This document shows, in pieces, positions 1-10,816 of a stretch of 64,000 nt of DNA. The stretch comes from Neurospora intermedia (Eukaryota > Ascomycota > Sordariomycetes > Sordariales > Sordariaceae). The notes under the pieces are model-generated. The model ran no database searches. It saw only the letters and a list, made by a program, of their open reading frames with translations, and was not told the origin of the DNA. How positions within the stretch are numbered: position 1 is the first letter of the stretch; every line of letters begins with the position of its first letter. The translations under genes were made by a program, and so were the position numbers. The stretch is from contig BTPP01000001.1 in NCBI GenBank assembly GCA_037102815.1, positions 2,815,001-2,879,000 of the forward strand. Direction: 5' to 3'.

Positions 1-3000
1 TAACTTACTGTCTGTCAGTCAGTTCCTTGGGACCAGTTTGACCTTTGTATCCCTACAGAAGATCGAGTTCTGGATCGACGATTGGAGAGTTCTCGCCCTG
101 CAGAAGAAGTCATCACCTAGTGCTCAGATTCCTATTCCACGAGACCTCGAAACTAGAACCAAGGATGGCCTCATGAAGCTCACAGCAGCCGAACAAACCA
201 GCACACAGATAGATGCCAGCTTTATGAGTGTGCTCGGCTGGAAGCCTAAGCCCGCGTCATCGTCAAACAAGTCGACCGAATCTGCATACACACCAGAGCC
301 CTCAGGTTTGAAGGGATTCTTTTCCAGATTTACTTCGTCCGCTGCTCAGACGGCACAGCGCACAAAGGCGGCAAAGGAAGAAAAGGAAATACAGGAGGCA
401 ATCGCCGAGGATCTCACTGCTGTTTCCACCTCGACCATATTTCTCCGCATCACTGCGGCCCAAATAGCCACCAGCGTCTCTTCTTCATTTGCTGCTGAAT
501 TGGAGCGTGCGACAAAAAAGCCTCCGCCGAAAACCACTCGGATCGCCCTTCTAACTTCTTCGTACGATGAAACTGTTGCCTCAGAGGAGTCTGTTGCTTC
601 CAACAAGGCTGCCAAGGCCATCGACATCTTCTCCTCCGTGTTGCCTAGCAAGAAGCCTGGTGGACGCGTCTTCATCGGCTTCCCGACCACCCAGACCACT
701 GGTGCCGGCATGCACATTTCTGCGCCGTCAGTCATCCCGACTGTGGAGCGCGAAGCTATCGACTTGAATGCTCGCTGGGTACGAACCTGGAACATCGAAA
801 TGCTTCGTGTTGCAGGCATCATTTCGCGACTCGCCTTTGTCAATGACATGTCGGATCTAAACGAGAAGCTGAAGAGGTTGTCCAGTTCCAAGAACAACAA
901 AAAGGAATCCGGATACGCTCTTGAGGATGTCCAGAAATTTGCGCCGGAGGCTCTCCATATCCTCAAGACCTACTCGTTCGAAGACTCTACTCCAAGCGCC
1001 CAGGTGGCGAAGATAATCGAGGAGGCCTTCTGGACCTCTTACAGGAAGGCTTCTATCGAAGTCTACTCTTCTCAGGGTGTGTTGCAGACGGACAAGGTCC
1101 GGCTGTTCTCGGAGGATTACGCAAAGTTCCTGAGCGGAATCCCAATCATCCTGAAGGACATGCAATCTGCCCCGTTTATTCAAAAACTGATAGATTATGG
1201 GCTGCTCGAGCATATCACTGTCGACGATGTTGTCAGGGAGCTGGGTTCGAAGGCCATGGACAAACATCAGCTTCACCATTTTGTGGTGTGGTTAGCCAAG
1301 ACTGCCGCATCGGGTGAACTCAAATACCACCATATCCAGCATGTTCTCGATGTTGCTGTGGCCACAGTTTCTGATGACGGGAATGGTGGTGAGATTATTG
1401 CCTTGGGCTCCATCAAGAATTATCTCAACAACAGGATACCAGCCACGCTGCCCATTCCCCCAACCACCATTCCTGTCGCTTTTACTGCCGATATCCCCGA
1501 AGTCCAGTTGCAGTCGATCGGCTGGGAGCCTCTAGGTATCGTCCCTTGGCTTAGGTTCTTGATCGCATCTGGGTCCAGCAAGGATGAGGAGCATAATCTT
1601 ACAAAGTCCAGCAAGTTCTCTGTACAAGTTCTTTCGGTTCTGTCAAAGAACTGGGACAATTTGAGTCCTAGCGATAAGTCATCTGTGGTGTCGGCCTTGG
1701 AACACCTGCCTGTGATCCCCACAAAGTTGGGCATGCGCAAGCCCAAGGAATCTTTCTTCTCCAGTGTCAAGCTTTTCCACGACCTTCCGACCATCGAAGG
1801 CTGCGACAGACTCAAAGAGAAGTTTTTGGTGGCTTTGGGAGTCCGCAAGACTCTTGACTTGGAGACCATCTTCACCAGGCTTCTCAATCCTGCACCTGCC
1901 GCTGAGGGAGAAGCGGAGGCCAAGAAATGGAGTCATGTCGAGCTCATCAAGTACCTTGCTTCGGTGAAGAACGATATCCCGGCTGAGGATATGAAGAGGC
2001 TAAAGCAGTCCAAACTCTGCCCTGCCGAAGACCGTACCTCGTCCGGGGGACCGGAGTCTAGAAAGGGTACTGAGAAACTATACAAACTGTCTGAACTCTA
2101 TGAGCCCAAGGATTCTCTACGGCTTTTGCAACTCCCGACTCTCCATTGGCCAGGCGTCTGGAAGGCAAACAGCCCTGAGGGGGCCTTCCTTTTCTCGCTT
2201 GGGTTGCGCCCCTATCCGGCAGTCCCTGAGCTGATCGACATGATGGCTTCTCCTGATGCGGACACTCGGAAGCACTCCATGGCGTACTTCATCAATAACT
2301 ATCAGCTCAATCAATACGGAACTTACAACCTGTCTAGGATCGACAACGCCATCTTGCCGCTCCAAGGGAACGAGAAGAAGCTTGTCCGCCCTTCCGCGTG
2401 CTTCACGAACCCAGATGCGGCAATACTTGGATACGACATTTTGCGACGAGACCTTCATGATCACGCTAGCAAGTTCGGCGTTGCGCGTGATCCGAGTATT
2501 TTAGAGTGCGTTGGTAGGCTAATCGCTAGTCCACCTAAGGATCACCAGGAAGCCGTGAGGGTATTCGGTTATTTCACGACTCGTATTGCAGAACTGGGAT
2601 TATCTCACGTTACTAAACTTCGGAGTTCCGCCATCATTCCCGTGACACGACGGAAAGTCTCTGGCGATGAGAAGGGCGAGACCAAGGTGGTCTACATTAC
2701 TCCTCCAAACTGTTACCTTGGGACATCCTCTACCTACGGCGATATCTTCGACTTTGTTGACTTTGGTCCTAATGCTAACGTGTTTCTCTTCAAATGCGGT
2801 GCGAAGGAAGAGCCAACCAAGCCCGAGATTGCCCTTATGGCATGTAGCGAACCGGCGAGACTTTTGAGCACCTTACAGAGCTCAGAGAAGTATCTTAATC
2901 TCCTCCGGTCTCTGGCGGATGAGATTGCTACTCTTAGGAGAGACAAGGAGTTGTTCAAGAAGATGACTTCATCTGCTTGGCTTCTCGGTTCCCGCGACAT

Positions 3001-4989
3001 CTCCAATACCAAAGAGGAGCCCGACTCGGGCGATTATGATGCACCCATTAAGCAGTACCAGCTCGCTTCACCCCAGAATATCACAATCCTGGACGACATT
3101 ATCTGCTACCGCCTTTTCAAGGACTCCTTGCTTTTCGCACCTGAGGACGATGCTCTTGAGGCCTTTTACGCTGCGCTGGGGTCCGAGGCGATCAGCAGCA
3201 AAGTCTCTATGGAGCATAGAATCGGTCCTGCCGCCGAAAAGCAGGATGCTGCGGTTACCATGCGCAAGCTTGTCATTGAGCGCTCCAAAATCTTCTTGTT
3301 CGAGTACTCCAAGTACAAGAAGTCTTCCATCAAGCACGATGCCAGGTGGTTGGAGAAGAACTTACAAGTCAAAGCTGTCACATCCTTAGCTCTTAGGCGA
3401 TCCCTCAAGGGATATAACCAGCAACACACCGAAAAGCGTTCTGCGGCCGCTGTGTACAGGGATGGCAACTGGATTCTCTACATTTCTACCCACAGCCGTC
3501 CGGATCTGTACCAGGTTGGACAGGCTATCTGCACTATGTTGCTGAGCCGCCATGGCCAGCAAGCTTACTTCTTTATCGAACCGTTTCTCAAGCTGGACCT
3601 CCTGGAGCTTCGAGCCCGCGGCTACAATGTTGACCGCATTCTCAGAGCGAAGGCTGCAGAGGCCCGGATCGCCGAGGAAGAGAGACGCAAGGCACTCGAA
3701 GCGGAAGAGCAGAGAATCCGCGAGCGTGAGAAGGATTGGGCACAGCAACAGTTAGCTACCGCCGACAACGCCGTTGCCAGGGCCCCTCAAACCCCTCGGT
3801 TGCCCGACCAGCCTCGGATGCCGGGAGGCTTTGATGATTCTCCCGATCATGACACGGCCCCCCAACCCATCAAGAAGTTCGGAGACTTCTTTAGCGGCAT
3901 CAAGAAGTCACTCGGTCTCGAGGCTGATGACGACTCGAACAGGCCACCTGCCCAGCAGCCCGGTACTCGTGCACCTCAGCAACTGGGACCCGGTAGCGGC
4001 GGTAGTGGTAGCGGCAGCGGTGGTGGTGGTGGTGGTGGTGGTGCTGAGGGCGGCAACAACGATGGACGAGTGACCTCGCCTGCAGTCGTCCAGCAGAATC
4101 TGCTCAGCGCCATCAAGTCCACACGCGCGCACGACGCTTCCGGTGTCTTTGCTCCCCCTACGCAGACGGAGATCACCGAACAATCCACCTACTGTGACTC
4201 GACTCCTGCTACCAATATGAACTTTGTCGCAGAAGCGCCCGGCGGCATGCGCGTCTTCCTCGCCAAGGATGTTTCCGTCAACCCTGGCCAGTTCCTCGGC
4301 TCAAATACTGCTGGCATCAGCAAGTTCGAGACACTCCTCAAGGACGTGGCTAACGTGTACAACCTACCCGCCCACTCACTCCATATTTACTATGATGAGC
4401 AGGGTCCGACAATTGCGTTCAACAAGAGCGGCAGTATCTTCTGCAACTACAGGTTCTTTTCCCAACTGCATCTGGCCAAGTTGACCGGGGGGCCCGATGC
4501 TGCTGGTGGCATGGGCAGAGCCGAGGCGACGGTTTGGTGGTGGGTGACTATTGCACACGAGCTGGCGCACAACCTTGTTAGTCCTCATAATTCGGCGCAC
4601 AGTTATTACACGTAAGTTTTCCAAAACATCCATCCTCCTACAGAAACCAAAGACTGACCACCAATCTCAAACACAGCGAGTCCTTCATCCAGGAGTACTT
4701 TGGCAAAATGATGGCCATGACAGCTATGTGGACAACTCAGGCACTGTCTCAGTCTCAAGCTTCGGTGGGCAACAGCCTTCCGGCACCACCACCTCCTCCA
4801 CAGCAGGGAACCGGTGTCCTAGGAAGCATAGCTGGAAATCCCTTCCATACGGCGCATTCTAGTCTCTCGTCTGTGGCTGTTCGAGGACAACAGGGACAGC
4901 AGGAGCCCCCGCCGCCTTATGAGAATGGGAGGAGCTTGACTGGTGGTCAAGCTAATGGAAATCAAGGGTACCGTAGCCTTCTTGATTAA
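1..4989 (+). CDS. Giant HSP90/histidine-kinase-like ATPase family protein (DUF3684-like), 5' partial
   Basis: The reading frame is open from base 2, so the gene starts left of the window. Exon 1 runs to 4611, the intron is 4612-4676 (GTAAGT...ACACAG), and exon 2 is 4677-4989; about 1640 residues are visible. The first residues (FLGTSLTFVSLQKIEFWIDD) resemble the end of a sacsin/HSP90-type ATPase domain, which would lie upstream. A long helical region without a recognised fold follows, then a coiled coil rich in Glu/Arg/Ala (about 3650-3760), a Pro/Gly/Ser linker with a GGT-encoded poly-Gly run (about 4015-4045), and a compact C-terminal block. That block carries HELAH (4556-4570) with another His six residues on, close to a zincin zinc site, and ends in a Pro-rich tail. 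The family assignment is from memory of fungal DUF3684 proteins. No function is established that I know of; protein quality control would be a guess. Confidence 0.6.
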
Positions 4990-7900
4990 GCGGTTTGCTT
5001 TTTTGTTGGTTGGGCGTGGTCTATCAGAGGGGAGGAGGGAGTGTTTGCTCATAGACATGATGGTGTTAATTCGCTGACTGTGATGGAATGTTTAGGTATA
5101 TGAGGAGATGAGTGAGGATAGATGAGTAAATCTTATTCATTGTAGAAATTTTGTCTGTTTTGCGTATAAGATGGGATGGAATTGGTATAAGGGGTTGAGA
5201 CATAACATGGCGTTGGCCATTGATAGACGGAACCAGAGTCTACGGTCTATCTGTAGCAATGAACGTGGCTATCTGGGTGAGACGGATGATTGATGTTCCC
5301 AAGAGATATACCCTTCTCCTGCCACATAGTTCAACACATAGCCCTTTCCAAGTTGATCAGTCATAAACAGAAGCAACGAAACCATGTCTGCCGTTGTGCT
5401 TGGCGAAATAGTCAACATGCAAGGTACGAGGTACCATTCCGGACAGATGGGTCAGGCTCCTCCGTACTTATCGACGTCAATCCTTCAGCCCTGATCATCA
5501 AGGAAACCTCAGACCCTTTCTGCCGAGTCTCCCTGTCTAAGGTAACAGGGTCCCTGGCGCTGCTGCCCAGCGTTGATCCGGATCGGATGGTACGACTTTG
5601 ATTTGCCTGAGGCTCCGAGCTATCCTTCCTGCCCGAGTGAGCAGCAAGCAAACCCGAATACCGACGAAGACACCGCAGGATGGTCAGGTCACTCGTCCTC
5701 ATCTTGACACCTCTAACCCGATCATCAAAGGGGCGTCACAGGTAAACCGCCTCCCCTCCTGTGACACTATTCTCTGAATCTAAGACCAGTGATGCATATC
5801 GCAAACACGGAAGGCAAGGATGACAACGACCAAACCCGAACACCGACATACCCACGGCTCTGTGGCGTCTAACGGTCTCCGAAAAGCGACTGGATGGCAG
5901 ATGGCACGATGTCCCTCCCCGTACGTACATACATACTAGTCTACTACCTGGTGAGTTTGATGCGGGTCGCAGGGTTCCTTGGGAACGATCCAGGAATAGA
6001 GATAAATCGCGTGAGAAGAAGCGGTACGCAGTAGTGTCGGTATGTTTCAAGCTTTTTGCCCAACAGCTTCCTAGCGCAGACGAGATGGACACGGAACGTT
6101 CGTTCCCTGCTGGTCGTCGTTGTTGTCGTTGTCGGGGCGTCGTCTTCTCGGAGCGATCACGGAATGTGGTCCGTGTGTGGGAGTTGTACTGTGGTAGTCT
6201 TACGCAGGGGAACAGTTGGGAAACTCCACATGCTTCCGACCTTTCCAGTGTTGCAGGGAACACTCTGCTGAGAAAGACAGACAAACAACCAACCAACCTT
6301 TTTCTTTTGGTGTCGGGACATCAACCGAAGATGGCTTTGAGAGACCTTGGTGGACGATTTGGCAGGCGTTGTAGTTCGGGATATCTTTTACACTAGACTA
6401 CTTGGTGAGAGCATGATAACTTAGGTACCTCTAGGCAAGATGCCATTAACCTAGGTGTAGACAAGACTTCATGAGGATATTCGTGGTGACTCGCTTTGGA
6501 AAACGACTTTGGGGCGATGATGGAAAGTCAGGCATGAGGAGGCGGCTTCGACGGGCTATCTGATTTTCCATAGACACATCGACGCAACGGGTGCATTGAC
6601 ACATCCATTTCCCTCATTTTCGGGAAACATGGTGTTTGAGGAACTCATGAGGCGACCGACCCTCAGTCCGATTCCCACATGTCCCGCTAACAGATTCCCT
6701 ACCAAAACCGGCAGAAACAAGATAGCCAAACATGTTATTGCCCAGCTCTTTGCCAAATCAACAGGTTGCCAAGTCAAGGAACGTCAGGGGCGGAGGCAAG
6801 CGGCGGGCGGGCGGGAACAAGGCCAGCTGACGCGGTGACCTTTACCCCGCTCCAGACCGTACCGCACACATCAAACCAGGGGCGGGGCCCGGGGGTGTTA
6901 GGGGGGGCGATGCCGAACCATCACCGAACAACCCAACACACGACATCGATAACAAACCTGCCTTGCGAAACCATCAACACCCCAACAATAACAACATGTA
7001 CCGAACCCGAAAGAAGCCGCAAGCAACGCAAACCATTCAGGATTCGGTACAGCGGCCCCGCACGCCGCCGTGTCCGGAGCCTCCTTACGAGGAGGAGGAG
7101 CAAACGGCTTTACTGTATGCACACCACACCATCTTTGCCCTTCTCAAAACTCGGGATCTACACCCCTGTGGAGCCCCGCGTGGTGTTGACAGATGAAGAA
7201 AGGCATACGTGTTATATAGCAGACAGGAAGTCCAAGATGCCATGATGCCACCACTGGAAGGAAATGCGACGGGTGTAGTGTAGGTGATCAATGAGACCGG
7301 TGACCTGGCAAGCTTTTCTTGTAAGGTGTGAGCGGGAGGGGAAGCTGAAGACGGGTAGATATTGAGTGAGGAACATCTTACGTACAACACAACAAAAGCA
7401 GTAGTGTACTGTTGCTTCAACAGTATTTGCTCACCTCCTCCACATATCCGGGAGCAACATCATCACTTCAGGTACTTAATTGTCACGCTGTCTAAAAGAC
7501 TTCCTCCGGCTAAACACACACCGGGCATTCAATCTTGTATGGGCGTGGGTACCTATGCTGTCTAACTGTGTCCAAATGTTGCTTCGAGCTAGGCCGAGAG
7601 TGGCGGACAAGTAGCAGGTGAAGCCAAGGTTCCCGCTCTCCGAAATATGTCCCGCGCCATCTCGAAGTCGGTATCCCACTCAACCCCATGAACTAGTATC
7701 CCGATGTGGCATTCCCCACGGTGTGACATAGCGAGCAGCAACAGGAATCGATTGGTTGATGCTTCATGTAGACGATCGGATTGACCCTGGCAGGAAACAC
7801 CCCGTACCGTACCCCGCTGTCTCTGTTGTCTCGCCCTTCGCCCTTTGGCTCCTCCTCTCCTCATCGAAACTCGGGGCCGCCAGACTAGCAGGCAAAGCTA

Positions 7901-8021
7901 GAGGTACCTTGATGGATGCAGCTCTCGTTGTGATGGGAGGCAAGTAGGAGCGCGAGGAAAAGAGGGGCTCAAGTGAATGAGAGAGACCAGGCCTGATTCA
8001 GATCCTTGGTTTTTTTGAAGA
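4990..8021. other. Gene-free stretch upstream of fdh
   Basis: No convincing gene. Open frames here are short, overlap on both strands and encode low-complexity Arg/Ser/Pro-rich peptides. A GC-rich patch with G runs lies at about 6780-6910. GGTACC-type motifs occur at about 5430, 6424, 7549 and 7904. The right part probably contains the fdh promoter. Confidence 0.6.
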
Positions 8022-8027
8022 TATAAA
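8022..8027 (+). promoter_or_regulatory. fdh: TATA box of fdh
   Basis: TATAAA lies about 155 bases before the fdh ATG. About 40 bases downstream is ACATCATCACTC, which resembles the TCATCA-type initiation sequence seen at Neurospora transcription starts. Confidence 0.5.
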
Positions 8028-8176
8028 TCATGGACATTTCCCGTGTTGTCCTCATCTACTACATCATCACTCTTCACTCAACAACAGACACTCTACTATA
8101 AAGACGTTCATCTCGTCTTTTATCCATCCACTACATCACCAAACTTTTCTACCACATAAACAAAACAACCGACAAA

Positions 8177-9994
8177 ATGGTACGTTTAGCGCGCTCCGTT
8201 GCTTCTTCTGCCTCTTCCTTCACTGCGGTCCTTCTACAATGTTTCTCAAATATTATCACCCCCGAGAGCGTCCAGCCTTCGACCTAGTGTCTAGGGCTGC
8301 TCTTCGACGGGACTTCACCAGCTTCAACAACAGCCACTTCCCTCAAATGTACGATTGCTAACAATATCACGCGAACAGGTCAAGGTTCTTGCTGTTCTCT
8401 ACGACGGTGGCAAGCACGGCGAGGAGGTAAGATGAACATTTCCCACATCCCACTTACTCCACTCTGTCATGTAGTGGCCATCCACTTTCCTGGGCATATC
8501 CGCCAAATGTCTCCATCACCATTGTCCATGATCGATCCAAGGCCCAGCCCTATGAGCTGAACAGCCCAAAAAAAGGGAAGGGCGCTGAGAAAGATGAGAC
8601 AACCTGAGCTGCATCTCTCATGCGTCTGAAAGAGAGGGAACGGACACAAATCGCGGGGTAGACATGGCTCAAAGGCATCATCACTGCAACTTACCGGTCA
8701 TGTTGAATGCTTGAGGTCACGGACCGGGTTTCGGGATCTATTCGGGGATGTGGGGTGCTACCCCGACCCTGCTTTGGCGTCGAACCCGGCGGTTGGCTTC
8801 CGGCTTGGCATAGCGTGGGTTGTTGGCTTGGCCTTCATGGACATGGCAATGGAGACATTGGATGATACGGGAAATATGGGGAAAACACCAAGAGGCAATG
8901 GCTAACATTTGTCAACTCATCAGGTTCCTGAGCTTCTCGGAACTATCCAGAACGAGCTTGGTATCCGCAAGTGGCTCGAGGACCAGGGCCACACCCTCGT
9001 CACCACCTGCGACAAGGACGGCGAGAACTCTACCTTTGACAAGGAGCTCGAGGATGCCGAGATCATCATCACCACTCCCTTCCACCCCGGCTACCTCACT
9101 GCTGAGCGTCTCGCCCGCGCCAAGAAGCTCAAGCTTGCTGTCACTGCCGGTATCGGTTCCGACCACGTCGACCTCAATGCCGCCAACAAGACCAACGGCG
9201 GTATCACCGTCGCCGAGGTTACCGGCTCCAACGTCGTCTCCGTTGCTGAGCACGTTCTCATGACCATCCTCGTCCTCGTCCGCAACTTCGTTCCCGCCCA
9301 CGAGCAGATCCAGGAGGGCCGCTGGGACGTCGCCGAGGCCGCCAAGAACGAGTTCGATCTCGAGGGCAAGGTTGTCGGTACCGTCGGTGTCGGCCGTATC
9401 GGTGAGCGTGTCCTCCGCCGTCTCAAGCCCTTTGACTGCAAGGAGCTCCTCTACTACGACTACCAGCCCCTTTCCGCCGAGAAGGAGGCTGAGATCGGCT
9501 GCCGCCGCGTCGCCGACCTCGAGGAGATGCTCGCCCAGTGCGACGTCGTCACCATCAACTGCCCCCTTCACGAGAAGACCCAGGGTCTCTTCAACAAGGA
9601 GCTCATCTCCAAGATGAAGAAGGGCTCGTGGCTCGTCAACACCGCCCGTGGCGCCATCGTCGTCAAGGAGGACGTCGCCGAGGCCCTCAAGTCCGGCCAC
9701 CTCCGCGGCTACGGTGGTGACGTCTGGTTCCCCCAGCCCGCTCCCCAGGACCACCCCCTCCGCTACGCCAAGAACCCCTTCGGCGGCGGCAACGCCATGG
9801 TCCCCCACATGTCCGGCACCTCGCTCGACGCCCAGAAGCGCTACGCTGCTGGCACCAAGGCCATCATCGAGAGCTACCTCTCCGGCAAGCACGACTACAG
9901 GCCTGAGGATCTCATCGTCTACGGCGGTGACTACGCCACCAAGTCGTATGGTGAGCGCGAGCGCGCCAAGGCTGCTGCTGCCAAGTCTGCTTAA
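8177..9994 (+). CDS. fdh: NAD-dependent formate dehydrogenase
   Basis: It oxidises formate to CO2 with reduction of NAD+, in the cytosol. Exons are 8177-8179 (the ATG alone), 8379-8426 and 8924-9994, giving 373 residues; N. crassa FDH is about 375. Both introns have GT/AG ends and GCTAAC branch sites. The protein begins [12 protein letters not shown]. It has the D-2-hydroxyacid dehydrogenase Rossmann motif GTVGVGRIG, the NTARGAIV segment and the late H-M-S-G active-site His region ([11 protein letters not shown]). Codons end strongly in C, as in highly expressed Neurospora genes. It converges with leu-5, as published for N. crassa, where the two genes have opposite developmental expression: fdh in conidia and early germination, leu-5 in growth. 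Intron 2 is long for this genome (497 bases). The call is secure. Confidence 0.97.
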
Positions 9995-10105
9995 GCAGGG
10001 CAACAGCAAGCAGCAAGCACTCTTTTTTCATTTTTGCATGATTAAATAGCGATTTTTTGGGGGGCTTTCTTTTTGGGATATATATCTGGTTTTTGGGTAT
10101 GAAGC

Positions 10106-10111
10106 AATAAA
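10106..10111 (+). terminator. fdh: Poly(A) signal of fdh
   Basis: AATAAA about 112 bases after the fdh stop codon, in an AT-rich 3' region. Confidence 0.5.
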
Positions 10112-10317
10112 GATAGTGGAATATCAAATGATCATGACCTAACACCTAACAATAATCGTTCCCGCTGTGATGAATGATGATGAATCTGTGAGTGATGAAC
10201 GTGACTGATGGTTTGTGTGCCTTTGAACGGACTTGATCATTGTGTGTGCCAGTCATGGCAGTCATAGTTGACTTGAGCAACAAATGTAGCAAAGAGCTCA
10301 AGCGCGAAGCAGGCAAG

Positions 10318-10505
10318 GGAACGAACCATCATGCTGCAGGTATACAACCTACGCAAACTGTACCTCGGGTAACAATGCACGCCGGCAATGTGTTCATCAA
10401 CGGAAATCACTGAGCCATAAGACCAACAGGGTTCTCGTTGTAGTAGGGGGCTAGGTAGCGGACTTATATGGTGCATTTGGTGCCTGGTGCCTGGTGCCTG
10501 GAGCT
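10318..10505 (-). repeat. Dispersed repeat, copy A
   Basis: The reverse complement aligns with about 19628-19804 on the plus strand. Shared blocks include TTTCCGTTGATGAA, ACATTGCCGG, CCCGAGGTACA and GCATG(A/G)TGGTTCGTTCCC, in the same order and spacing. By eye identity is about 75-80 percent over 130 bases, with weaker similarity beyond. No terminal repeats or target duplication were recognised. Confidence 0.75.
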
Positions 10506-10816
10506 GAGAATGAGATGAAAGGGTTCGGGTGGGCTATCGGAGAGGGAGTTGAACTATGTAGGTTGGCAAGGTGCGGCACTTACTTCCTACGTTTTGTGTT
10601 AATGTTCATCACCAGCCGATGAGAGCATCCTGTATGGTGATGGCCAGCGATGGGGCTTACACAATTCGATCTCTTATCTGCAGAGCATAGAGTGAGAAAC
10701 AAATACATGAGAGTAGCAATGATCTATTTCTCTAATCCTCCCCAATCTCCCACTCATACAAACATCTAATCTTACAGTCCTACTTACACCATCCACCACC
10801 CTCTTTCATCTCAACT

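Larger units (their letters stand above)
9995..10816. other. Convergent spacer between fdh and leu-5
   Basis: This holds the fdh 3' end, with AATAAA at 10106-10111, and one copy of a dispersed repeat (about 10318-10505). A (TGGTGCC)3 tandem lies at about 10478-10500. No gene is visible. Confidence 0.7.

Noticed and set aside
6766-7245. 159-codon open frame upstream of fdh
   Set aside because: Low-complexity Thr/Arg/Pro composition, no start context, no splice signals and no recognisable domain.
8912-10009. 365-codon antisense open frame over fdh
   Set aside because: It mirrors the strong C-ending codon bias of fdh and encodes a Leu/Val/Gly/Asp-rich peptide without a domain.
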